From Elusimicrobiota bacterium (GTDB lineage: Bacteria > Elusimicrobiota > Elusimicrobia > UBA1565 > UBA9628): DNA of 7,675 nucleotides. Both the position numbers and the translations under genes were made by a program. Positions 1-6,264 of the stretch are shown here, piece after piece. The notes below the pieces were generated by a model, which ran no database searches, was not told the origin of the DNA, and saw only the letters and a list, made by a program, of their open reading frames with translations. Each line of letters opens with the position of its first letter. Positions within the stretch are counted from its first letter, which is position 1. The stretch lies in contig JAHFCD010000089.1 in NCBI GenBank assembly GCA_023249695.1, positions 1-7,675 on the forward strand, written 5' to 3'.

Positions 1-710
1 TTCGACATCTCCTCGAGCATCGAGGAGCGCGTGATGCGCAGGAGCAGCGCCACCGAGATGTACAGCAAAGTGGCCGCGGGCAGGACCATGTGGCGGATCA
101 CGTCGAGGCACGCGCCGGCTTCGCCGTTCAACAAGCAGTCCAAGGTCAGGAGGCCGGTGTAGTGCCGGAACGCCGCGGCGTGCACGAGCATGTCCGTCTC
201 GAGCGTGTAGCGCGACGGCGGGAACCAGTGCAGGCGCCCGTAGAACACCATCAGGAGCACGAGGCCCAGCACGAAGCTCGGCAGGGAGTAGCCGGTGATC
301 GCGACGAACCGCGTGACGTGGTCGATGAACCGGTCGCGGTACACGGCCGACAGCACGCCGAAGAACACGCCGATGATCAGGATCGGGAAGAAGGTCAGCA
401 GGGTCAGCTCGAACGTCGCCGGGAAGAACGCCGTGATCGCCTCGGCGACGGGCATCTTCGCCGTCTCCGAGTAGCCGAGGTCGCCGCGCACGACCTGCTT
501 GAGCCAGATGCAGTACTGCACCGGCATCGGCTTGCGCAGGCCGTACTTCTCGATGACCGCGTCGAGCTGGGAGAGCTGGCGCGGATCCTTGATGTACAGC
601 GACGCGCGCATCTCGGGCGACAGGAACTGCAGGCAGAAGAACAGCAGGAAGGTCACGCCGAACATGACGAGCGGCAGGAAGGCGAGACGCTTCAGGCAGA
701 ACTTGAGCAC
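1..710 (-). CDS. ABC peptide transporter permease, DppB/OppB type (3' part outside window)
   Basis: Inner-membrane permease subunit of a peptide-type (dipeptide/oligopeptide/nickel) ABC importer. It would pair with a DppC-like permease to form the channel for ligand handed over by the binding proteins encoded just upstream. 236 codons are visible of the roughly 310-340 usual for the family. Seen: membrane segment 1 at about residues 8-30; the family motif KYGLRKPMPVQY at 55-66 followed by GDLGYS at 76-81; membrane segments at about 98-123 and 131-157 with SLPSFVLG at 142-149; and a fourth starting near 208 (VLPAATLLYISVALLLRITRSS). The frame runs off the window just before the expected cytoplasmic EAA loop that contacts the ATPase. 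The start is GTG at 710-708, one base after the preceding stop codon and 5 bases after AAGGA. The next in-frame ATG (codon 16) would cut into membrane segment 1. Family assignment is firm; the exact ligand is unknown, so no symbol is given. Confidence 0.93.
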   Translation of the reverse strand, partial: MLKFCLKRLAFLPLVMFGVTFLLFFCLQFLSPEMRASLYIKDPRQLSQLDAVIEKYGLRKPMPVQYCIWLKQVVRGDLGYSETAKMPVAEAITAFFPATFELTLLTFFPILIIGVFFGVLSAVYRDRFIDHVTRFVAITGYSLPSFVLGLVLLMVFYGRLHWFPPSRYTLETDMLVHAAAFRHYTGLLTLDCLLNGEAGACLDVIRHMVLPAATLLYISVALLLRITRSSMLEEMS

Positions 711-711
711 G

Positions 712-2490
712 TTATTCCTTGGAGAGCGTGTAGAAGTAGCCGCCGTACGGCGAGTCGGGGAAGATCGGGTTGTGGAACCAGCCCTTGACCCAGTCGCGCT
801 GGGTCCGATACCGGACTGCGTCGAGCACGTACAGCTGCGGCACCTCCTCGTACGCGAGGTCCTGGAGCTTCGCGTAGATCACCTTGCGCTTGGCGATGTT
901 CGTCTCGGCGTTGCCTTCCTCGACGAGGCGGTCGAACTCCGGGTCCTTGAAGCGCTGCGTCGTCGGGTAGTCCCCCTTCGAGTGCAGGAGCGGGAAGGCG
1001 AAGTTGTGCGGGTCCGGATAGTCGGCGTTCCAGCCCATGACGAAGATCGGGAGCTTCGAGGACTTGTAGTTGTCCAGGAACGTCGGCCACTCGACGGCGC
1101 GCACGTCGATCTTGAACTTGGGGTTGAGCCCCTCGATGTTGCGCTTCAGGATCTGGCAGACCGTCTGGCGCGGCAGGTTGCCGCTGTTGAAGGCCATCGT
1201 GAACTTGAAGCCCTGCTCCCAGAGCTTGCCTCCGTACGCCTTGCGGAAGTGCTCCTCGGCCTTCTTCTTGTCGAGCGAGTACTTGCGGCCGTTCGGGTTG
1301 TGCCCGGGAAGGCTCTTCGGGATGGCGCCCGTCGCCTGCGTGCCTTTGCCGCGCATCACGTCGCTGATGAAGCCCTTGTAGTCGAACGAGTAGGCGAAGG
1401 CCTTGCGCACGTCCTTGTCGGAGAAGAAGTCGGCCGGGATGCCGTTGCCGTCGAGCTTCCCGGATCCCAGGAACGAATTGCCGACCGCGTTGATCTTGTA
1501 CGTGAAGAAGACCACCGGGTTCATCTCGAGCGTCGGCAGGTCGTCGATGATCTTGACGCCGGCGATGCCCTGGAGCTGGGTCAGCAACGGGCGGTCGGCG
1601 TAGATCGCGTCCGCGTCGCCGGCCTGCAGCATCAGCTTGCGCGTGCCGAATTCGTTGACGCCCTTGATGACGATGTTCTTGAGCTTCGCCGGCGCGCGCC
1701 AGTACTGGTCGTTGCGCGTCAGGATGAACTCCTTCGTCTTGCGGTCCCAGCGCTCGAGCTTGAACGGGCCCGTGCCGTTGGCGCGCTCGAAGAACGGCGA
1801 GGTCTCCTTGCTCGGGTTGTTGTACTTCTGCCAGGTCGCCTCGGTCCCGTCCCAGTCCCCGTTCTTGACGGCCCAGTCCTTCGACAGGATGGGCGACCAG
1901 GAGGCGAGGATGGTCATGATCGGGGCGTACGGCCGCGGCAGGCGGATGATGAGCTTGTCTCCCTGCGTGCTGACCGCGCGGTTCGCGTCGGCCCAGACGG
2001 TCGGCAGGATCTTTCCGTCGTCGCCGCGCGTCGAGGGGTAGCCGAGCAGGGGCTCGAGCAGGAGCGACGAGGGGCCGGCGGCGCGGTCCAGGAGCAGGAA
2101 GCGCAGCACGGACCACTTCGCGTCCTCGGCCGTCATCGGCGTGCCGTCGTGGAACTTGACGCCCTTGCGGATCGGAATCGTGTAGGTCCGGCCGTCGGCG
2201 GAGATCAGGCCGTTCTCGCGGCTGGGCACTTGCGCGGCGGCGAGCGGGATCAGCTTCTCGGTCGAGGACTTGTCGAACTGGAACAAGGGCTCGTAGATGT
2301 TCAGGATGATCATGTGGCTGGCCGTGTCGTACGAATAGGCCGGATCGAGGCTGTCGGAGTCGGAGATCGTGAGGTAGGTATAGGCGTCCGGGTTCTTGAC
2401 CGGGGTCGCGGCGAGGGCCGTCGCGGGCAGATTTCCGAGGAGGAGCGACGCGACGAGAAGCTGTCTGAGGCGGAGGGTGAATTGGCTCAT
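712..2490 (-). CDS. Periplasmic peptide-binding protein, family 5 (DppA/OppA type), paralogue C
   Basis: Extracytoplasmic solute-binding protein (SBP_bac_5 family) that would capture peptides or similar ligands and deliver them to the permease encoded one base downstream. 592 residues from this start, somewhat longer than E. coli DppA/OppA (about 535-545). The signal peptide is residues 1-28 (basic n-region with three arginines, hydrophobic core, cleavage after TALA or ALAA) with no lipobox cysteine, so a soluble periplasmic protein is expected. Family landmarks: SLDPAYSYDTAS near 47-58, RKGVKFHDG near 108-116, NGTGPFKLERWDR at 238-250, and WNADYPDPHNF at 487-497, whose first Asp aligns by eye with the OppA aspartate that binds the peptide N-terminus. 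Start choice: an ATG at 2511 overlaps the upstream stop as ATGA, but the seven extra codons (AGT GCT AGA ATA among them) are AT-rich, unlike the rest of the gene, and contain a -10-like element shared with paralogue A. I therefore prefer the ATG at 2490. Ligand unknown. Confidence 0.93.
   Translation of the reverse strand: MSQFTLRLRQLLVASLLLGNLPATALAATPVKNPDAYTYLTISDSDSLDPAYSYDTASHMIILNIYEPLFQFDKSSTEKLIPLAAAQVPSRENGLISADGRTYTIPIRKGVKFHDGTPMTAEDAKWSVLRFLLLDRAAGPSSLLLEPLLGYPSTRGDDGKILPTVWADANRAVSTQGDKLIIRLPRPYAPIMTILASWSPILSKDWAVKNGDWDGTEATWQKYNNPSKETSPFFERANGTGPFKLERWDRKTKEFILTRNDQYWRAPAKLKNIVIKGVNEFGTRKLMLQAGDADAIYADRPLLTQLQGIAGVKIIDDLPTLEMNPVVFFTYKINAVGNSFLGSGKLDGNGIPADFFSDKDVRKAFAYSFDYKGFISDVMRGKGTQATGAIPKSLPGHNPNGRKYSLDKKKAEEHFRKAYGGKLWEQGFKFTMAFNSGNLPRQTVCQILKRNIEGLNPKFKIDVRAVEWPTFLDNYKSSKLPIFVMGWNADYPDPHNFAFPLLHSKGDYPTTQRFKDPEFDRLVEEGNAETNIAKRKVIYAKLQDLAYEEVPQLYVLDAVRYRTQRDWVKGWFHNPIFPDSPYGGYFYTLSKE
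716..720 (-). promoter_or_regulatory. Shine-Dalgarno site of the permease, inside the end of binding protein C
   Basis: Read on the minus strand the junction is AAGGAATAACGTG. AAGGA lies 5 bases before the GTG and is formed by the last two sense codons of binding protein C (AAG GAA) before its TAA. This site decides the GTG start. It also suggests translational coupling: a ribosome ending on binding protein C would uncover or re-use the site. It is the only clear Shine-Dalgarno site among the four start codons visible in the window. Confidence 0.7.
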
Positions 2491-2497
2491 GGCGCGT

Positions 2498-2506
2498 ATT
2501 CTAGCA
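2498..2506 (-). promoter_or_regulatory. Possible extended -10 promoter for leaderless expression of binding protein C
   Basis: Reads TGCTAGAAT, a TGN-TAnnnT extended -10 pattern, ending 7 bases before the ATG at 2490. Transcription would begin at or next to the A of the start codon. The same CTAGAATACGC 11-mer (here 2504-2494) recurs before binding protein A. A run of alternating A/T (2521-2530), the only such run in the coding part of this region, lies 15-24 bases upstream of the hexamer, but no TTGACA-like -35 is visible. Function is inferred from position and recurrence only. Confidence 0.45.
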
Positions 2507-2507
2507 C

Positions 2508-4274
2508 TCATTTCGGGGCCTTATATATATCGTAGTAATAGCTGTTGTACGGCGAGTCCGGGAAGATCGGATTAAGGGCGTAGCCCTTGACCCAGCTGCG
2601 CTGGGCGCGGTAGCGGTAGTCCTCCGCGATCAGGATATTGGGCACCTCGTCGTCCCAAAGCTCGTGGAGGCGGGCGTACAGCTTCGCGCGCTCGCCTTCA
2701 TCGAGCGTGCGGACCGCCTTCTCGATCAGGGCGTCCATCTCCTTGTTCTTGAAGCCCTGCTTGCCGGGGTAATAGCCGGCCGAGTGGAGCATCGGGAAGG
2801 CGAAGTTGTGCGGGTCCGGATAGTCGGCCGCCCACGCGGCGGTGAACATCGGCAGCTTGTTCTGCTGGCTCTGCTCGAGGTACGTCGACCACTGCAGGAC
2901 GCGGACGTCGACGTGGAACTTCGGGTTCAGCGCCTCGACGTTCTTCTTGAGCATCTGGCAGATCGCCTGCGCGGGGGCCGAGCCGGTGTTGTAGACGATC
3001 GAGACCTTGAAGCCCTTGTCCCAGGCCTTCCCCGCCCACGCCTTCTTGAAGTGCTCGGCGGCCAGCTTCGCGTCGAAATGGTATTTCCCCTTCCCGCCGC
3101 GGTAGCCGAGCATGCCCGGCGGCAGGAAGCTCGACGCGGTGCGGCCCTTGCCGCGCTGGATGTCCCGCACGTAGGCGTCGGTGTCGACGGAGTACGCGAA
3201 GCCCTTCCGGACGTCCTTGTCCGAGAAGAAGTCGGGCGGAATGCCCTCGCCGTCGAGCTTCCCCGAGCCGACGTTCTGGTTGCCGACCGCGTTGATGTGA
3301 AACGAGAAGAACAGGATCGGGCTGACGTCCAGCGTCTGCTGCTTGTCGAGGACCTCGACGCCGGGCAGGTTCTGCAGCTGCGGGAAGTACATCTGGGGCC
3401 CGTAGATGGAGTCGGCGTCGCCGGCCTGGAGCATCAGCTTGCGCGTCGCGAACTCGTCGACGACCTTGATGACGACCGTCTTGAGCTTCGCGGGCGCTCG
3501 CCAGTAGCCGCCGAAGCGCTCGAGGACGACCTGCTTGGTCGTGCGCTCGAAGCGCTCGAGGCGGAACGCGCCGGTCCCGTTGGCCAAGGTGTTCGGGATC
3601 GAATCGGCGAGCTTCGGGTTGTTGAACTTCTCCCAGGTCGAGAGCTCGCCGTTCCACTGGCCATGCTCCGCGCACCATTTCTTCTCGACGATCGAGCCGT
3701 AGGTCGCGAGGATCGTCAGGAACGGCGCGAACGGCTTCGCGAGCTTGACGACGAGCGCGTCGCCGTCCACGGTCACGGCCTTCATCGCCGCCTCGCCCAG
3801 GCCGAGAATCGTTTTCCCGTCCTTGCGCGTTCCGGTGACGGCGAGGATCGGCTCGAGCAGAAGCGACGAGGGGCCGCCGTCGCGGTCGAAGAGCATGAAG
3901 CGCAGCACGGAGTAGCGCGCGTCCTCCGGGGTCAGCGGGGCGCCGTCGTGGAACTTGACGCCCTTGCGGATCGGGAAGCGGTAGGTCAGGCCGTCGGCCG
4001 AGATGCCGCCGTTGGCGCGCGACGGGACCGAGGTCGAGAGCATCGGCTTGAGGTCCTTGACCTTGACCCCGCCTCCGGAGAACGTCAGGAGATACTCGTA
4101 CACGTTGTCGATGATCGCGTGGCTGGCGGAATCGTAGGACCACGCCGGATCCAGGCTGTCGGGGTCGCCGATCGTCGCGTACACGAACGTGTCGGGATTC
4201 TTGACCGCCTCCGCGGCGAAGCCGGCCGGAGACAGCGCGAGCAGAAGCGACAGGGCGGCGGAAAGGGTTCTCAT
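2508..4274 (-). CDS. Periplasmic peptide-binding protein, family 5 (DppA/OppA type), paralogue B
   Basis: Second of three tandem SBP_bac_5 binding proteins, 588 residues. It starts ATGA-overlapped with the stop of paralogue A (4271-4274), so translation is probably coupled; no Shine-Dalgarno site is visible. The signal peptide is short and typical: MRT, a hydrophobic core at 4-16, cleavage near GFA/AEA at 20-23, no lipobox cysteine. Landmarks: DSLDPAWSYDSASH at 39-52, RKGVKFHDG at 103-111, NGTGAFRLERFER at 232-244, DFFSDKDVRKGFAYS at 348-362, and WAADYPDPHNFAFP at 481-494. By eye it is much closer to paralogue C than to A: the segments around FHDG and DYPDP are identical to C over more than 30 bases of DNA. 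It differs from both at NGTGAF (NGTGPF in A and C). The final codons include GAT ATA TAT, unusually AT-rich for this gene, and may double as upstream promoter sequence for paralogue C. Presumed role is capture of a distinct ligand subset for the shared permease. Confidence 0.94.
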   Translation of the reverse strand: MRTLSAALSLLLALSPAGFAAEAVKNPDTFVYATIGDPDSLDPAWSYDSASHAIIDNVYEYLLTFSGGGVKVKDLKPMLSTSVPSRANGGISADGLTYRFPIRKGVKFHDGAPLTPEDARYSVLRFMLFDRDGGPSSLLLEPILAVTGTRKDGKTILGLGEAAMKAVTVDGDALVVKLAKPFAPFLTILATYGSIVEKKWCAEHGQWNGELSTWEKFNNPKLADSIPNTLANGTGAFRLERFERTTKQVVLERFGGYWRAPAKLKTVVIKVVDEFATRKLMLQAGDADSIYGPQMYFPQLQNLPGVEVLDKQQTLDVSPILFFSFHINAVGNQNVGSGKLDGEGIPPDFFSDKDVRKGFAYSVDTDAYVRDIQRGKGRTASSFLPPGMLGYRGGKGKYHFDAKLAAEHFKKAWAGKAWDKGFKVSIVYNTGSAPAQAICQMLKKNVEALNPKFHVDVRVLQWSTYLEQSQQNKLPMFTAAWAADYPDPHNFAFPMLHSAGYYPGKQGFKNKEMDALIEKAVRTLDEGERAKLYARLHELWDDEVPNILIAEDYRYRAQRSWVKGYALNPIFPDSPYNSYYYDIYKAPK

Positions 4275-5998
4275 GGGGTTTTCGTGACCTCGTACAATGT
4301 TCCGTAGGGTTGAATCGGGTGATAGAGCCAGCCTTGGACCTTGGCCCGCCGGACGACGATGTTGTAGCTGTCGGCGGTGAAGATCGCGGGGGCGTCGTAG
4401 ATCGCGAGCGCCTGCAGCTCGAAATACAGGGCCTTGCGCTTGGCCGGATCGATCTCGGCCGCGGCCTGCTCGATCATCGCGTCGGCCCGCGGGTTCGCGT
4501 AGCCGAGCATGGACGCGAAGTAGCCGTTCGAGTGCAGGAACGGCTCGACGGCGTTATGCGGGTCCGGGTAGTCGAGAATCCAGCGGTACACGAACGCCGG
4601 CAGGCGGCGGGCGCGAAGCTCGTCAAGAAGTTTTGATTCGGGAAGCGCCCTGCAGTCCACGTGGAACTTCGGATTGACCTTCTCGACGCCTTCCTTCAGC
4701 AGCCGGCACGCGATGCGGCGCTCGGCGTTGCCCTCGGTGTAGGCCATCGACAGGGCGAAGCCGTGCTCCCACACCCGGCCGTTGTCGGCGCGCTTGAACG
4801 CGCCCTCGGCCTGGTAGGGCGAGAACGGCCACGGCTTCTGCTTCGGGTTGTAGCCGAACAGCACCGCCGGGATCGGCCCGTGCGCCTGGATGGCCTTGCT
4901 GCGGTAGCCTTCCTTAATGAAAGCGTCGTAGTCGAAGGCGAACGCGAAGGCCTTCCGCGTTTCCACGTCCGCGAAGAAGTCCGGCGGCACGCCGTCGCCG
5001 AGGCGGCCGCTGCCGAGCCAGGGATTATTCTTCGTCTCGGTCTTGAAATTGAACAGGATCGCGTTCTGCGCCTCGAGCGCCGGCAGGCCGTCGGCGACGA
5101 TTACGCCGGGCAGGCCCTCGAACTGATCCAGATAGCGGCGCTCGACGAACGCGACGTCGATCTCCCCCGCCTCGAGGCGCCGCCGGCGCTCGCGCGACTC
5201 CGCGACCGCGCTGAGGTTGACGCGCGCCAGCGCCGCGGGCTTGCGCCAGTAGCTCTCGTTTCTCACGAGGGAGATCTTCTTCGCCGCCCGGTCCCAGCTC
5301 GCGAGCTGGAACGGGCCGGTGCCGTTCATGCGGGCATAGAGGGCCGCGCTTTCCTTCGCGGGATTGCGGTGCTTGAGCCAGGTCGCCTTGCGGCCGTCCC
5401 AGCCTCCGTTGGCCTCGACGTAGCCCTTCGACACGACGTGGCCGAAGTTGGCGAGGATGCCGAGCAGCGGCGCGAACGGCTTCTTGAGCCGCAGGACCAC
5501 GGAGCCGCCCTCGGTCGAGATGGCCTTGTCGGCCAGGTCGAAGATCTGGTCGGGCGGCAGGTCGCCGGTGCCGCGCACGCCGAGCAGGCCCTCGAGCAGG
5601 AGGTTCGACGGCCCCCCCTCCCGGTCGAGCAGCAGGAAGCGCATCAGCGAGTACTTCACGTCCGCGGCCGACAGCGTCGAGCCGTCGTGGAACTTCGCGC
5701 CGAGGCGCAGCGGGAAGGCGTAGTTGAGGCCGTCCTTCGAGAGGAAGCCGTTCTGCAGAGACGGGACGACGGTCGCAAGGCGGGGCTCGAATTCGTCCAG
5801 CGACTCGCCCTTGAAGTCGATCAAAGTCTCGTAGACCTGGTCGACGACGAACAGCGAGACCGCGTCGTAGCCCCAGTGCGGATCGAGCGTGTCCACGTCG
5901 GCGGCGAGCGCGTAGTCGAGGACCGTGGGGTCGCTGGAGGCGTGGGCGGGAACGCCGATCGAGAGGGCTAGGAGGACGGCGAGCGTGAGTCGCGGCAC
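4271..5998 (-). CDS. Periplasmic peptide-binding protein, family 5 (DppA/OppA type), paralogue A (divergent)
   Basis: First gene of the tandem binding-protein array, 575 residues, SBP_bac_5 family. The GTG start at 5998 gives an immediate signal peptide (residues 1-20, cleavage after VPAHA, no lipobox cysteine). The nearest upstream in-frame alternatives would enter the AT-rich intergenic stretch. Landmarks: DTLDPHWGYDAVS at 36-48, LGAKFHDGSTLS at 99-110, NGTGPFQLASWDR at 225-237, DFFADVETRKAFAFAFDY at 340-357, and WILDYPDPHN at 473-482. It is the most divergent of the three. After the shared DYPDPHN it reads AVEPFLHSNGYF instead of FAFP(L/M)LHS, and the usual ATRKLMLQAGDAD helix is replaced by the arginine-rich ESRERRRRLEAGEID (268-281). 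It shares a cysteine in the C(Q/R)xLK motif (Cys431) with the other two. No Shine-Dalgarno site precedes it; a -10-like TAGAAT ends 6 bases before the GTG. Fold and role are secure; ligand preference is not. Confidence 0.94.
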   Translation of the reverse strand: MPRLTLAVLLALSIGVPAHASSDPTVLDYALAADVDTLDPHWGYDAVSLFVVDQVYETLIDFKGESLDEFEPRLATVVPSLQNGFLSKDGLNYAFPLRLGAKFHDGSTLSAADVKYSLMRFLLLDREGGPSNLLLEGLLGVRGTGDLPPDQIFDLADKAISTEGGSVVLRLKKPFAPLLGILANFGHVVSKGYVEANGGWDGRKATWLKHRNPAKESAALYARMNGTGPFQLASWDRAAKKISLVRNESYWRKPAALARVNLSAVAESRERRRRLEAGEIDVAFVERRYLDQFEGLPGVIVADGLPALEAQNAILFNFKTETKNNPWLGSGRLGDGVPPDFFADVETRKAFAFAFDYDAFIKEGYRSKAIQAHGPIPAVLFGYNPKQKPWPFSPYQAEGAFKRADNGRVWEHGFALSMAYTEGNAERRIACRLLKEGVEKVNPKFHVDCRALPESKLLDELRARRLPAFVYRWILDYPDPHNAVEPFLHSNGYFASMLGYANPRADAMIEQAAAEIDPAKRKALYFELQALAIYDAPAIFTADSYNIVVRRAKVQGWLYHPIQPYGTLYEVTKTP

Positions 5999-6004
5999 AG
6001 GCGT

Positions 6005-6013
6005 ATTCTAGTC
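6005..6013 (-). promoter_or_regulatory. Possible -10 promoter for leaderless expression of binding protein A
   Basis: TGACTAGAAT is read at 6014-6005; its hexamer TAGAAT (6010-6005) is one base from TATAAT and ends exactly 6 bases before the GTG at 5998. A start site 7 bases after the hexamer would be the G of the start codon, giving an mRNA without a leader. The hexamer sits in an 11-mer (6011-6001) identical to the one before binding protein C. A convincing -35 is not visible at 16-18 bases. Because the operon has a long AT-rich upstream region, promoter activity here is plausible, but it is inferred from sequence only. Confidence 0.5.
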
Positions 6014-6053
6014 AATTTCGCCCGAATTTTGGAGGATGGTCTTGAACGGAATC

Positions 6054-6062
6054 AATCTAGCA
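6054..6062 (-). promoter_or_regulatory. Second possible extended -10 element upstream of the binding-protein operon
   Basis: TGCTAGATT again fits TGN-TAnnnT, and it shares the 9-mer AGTGCTAGA (6064-6056) with the element before binding protein C (2508-2500). If used, transcription would start near 6047 and leave a leader of about 49 bases before the GTG at 5998. No good -35 hexamer or Shine-Dalgarno site accompanies it. It could be an alternative promoter or chance in an AT-rich stretch. Confidence 0.3.
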
Positions 6063-6173
6063 CTATTTATTCAATCGCTACGGAATAGGTATATTAAAAA
6101 TACATATAAATAAAAGACTATTCGATGTTAATAAGTAGAATTCCCAACCAGCACTTTTGGCCTGGAGCTCGCG

Positions 6174-6236
6174 CTAAAAAGCCGTGATGGCGGAGGCGGG
6201 AGTCGAAAGGAGCAGGGCCAGAATAAGACCAGACAT
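6174..6236 (-). CDS. Possible 20-residue microprotein or signal-peptide remnant
   Basis: An ATG at 6236 opens a 20-codon frame ending in TAG at 6174. Its product reads MSG, then a hydrophobic core LILALLL, then STPASA and AITAF, which is almost exactly a signal peptide with a signal peptidase I site (ASA) and almost nothing after it. It lies 28 bases after the OPT stop codon and before the AT-rich stretch. It resembles in style the signal peptide of binding protein A about 240 bases downstream. There is no clear Shine-Dalgarno site. It could be the residue of a deleted secreted-protein gene, a real membrane microprotein, or chance; I treat it as unproven. Confidence 0.2.
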   Translation of the reverse strand: MSGLILALLLSTPASAITAF

Positions 6237-6264
6237 TACAGCATGCCCCAGAATGCGTACGTGG

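Larger units (their letters stand above)
5999..6264. other. Intergenic region with AT-rich core between the OPT gene and the binding-protein operon
   Basis: The only sizeable gap in the window. Its OPT-proximal third (about 6160-6264) is near the GC content of the genes and holds a 20-codon signal-peptide-like frame. The middle (about 6054-6150) is dominated by A and T, with runs such as TATATTAAAAATACATATAAAT, in sharp contrast to its GC-rich flanks. The binding-protein-proximal end carries the two -10-like elements listed separately. I see no tRNA, no strong intrinsic terminator (the best candidate, GCCATCACGGCTTTTT, has only a 3-base stem) and no obvious riboswitch. Confidence 0.6.

Noticed and set aside
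692..2116. Overlapping minus-strand frame of 474 codons, and 2698-4143 of 481 codons
   Set aside because: Out-of-frame readings of binding proteins C and B, with Arg/Pro/Gly-rich low-complexity composition; the in-frame proteins are full-length and recognisable.
2491..2511. Upstream ATG at 2511 as the start of binding protein C (ATGA overlap)
   Set aside because: Not excluded, but less likely: the seven added codons are AT-rich and atypical, lengthen the signal-peptide n-region, and coincide with the -10-like motif shared with binding protein A.
499..2535. Very long plus-strand open frame (678 codons), with similar ones at 2664-4307 and 4661-5971
   Set aside because: Antisense shadows of the binding-protein genes caused by high GC at third positions. 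The predicted products are Arg/Glu/Val/Leu-rich without any domain, while the minus-strand frames carry clear family motifs.
6136..6141. TAGAAT on the plus strand in the AT-rich gap
   Set aside because: No plus-strand gene follows and no -35 is seen; such hexamers are expected by chance in AT-rich sequence.
6176..6191. GCCATCACGGCTTTTT as an intrinsic terminator after the OPT gene
   Set aside because: The stem is only 3 base pairs, too weak to call a terminator despite the T run.
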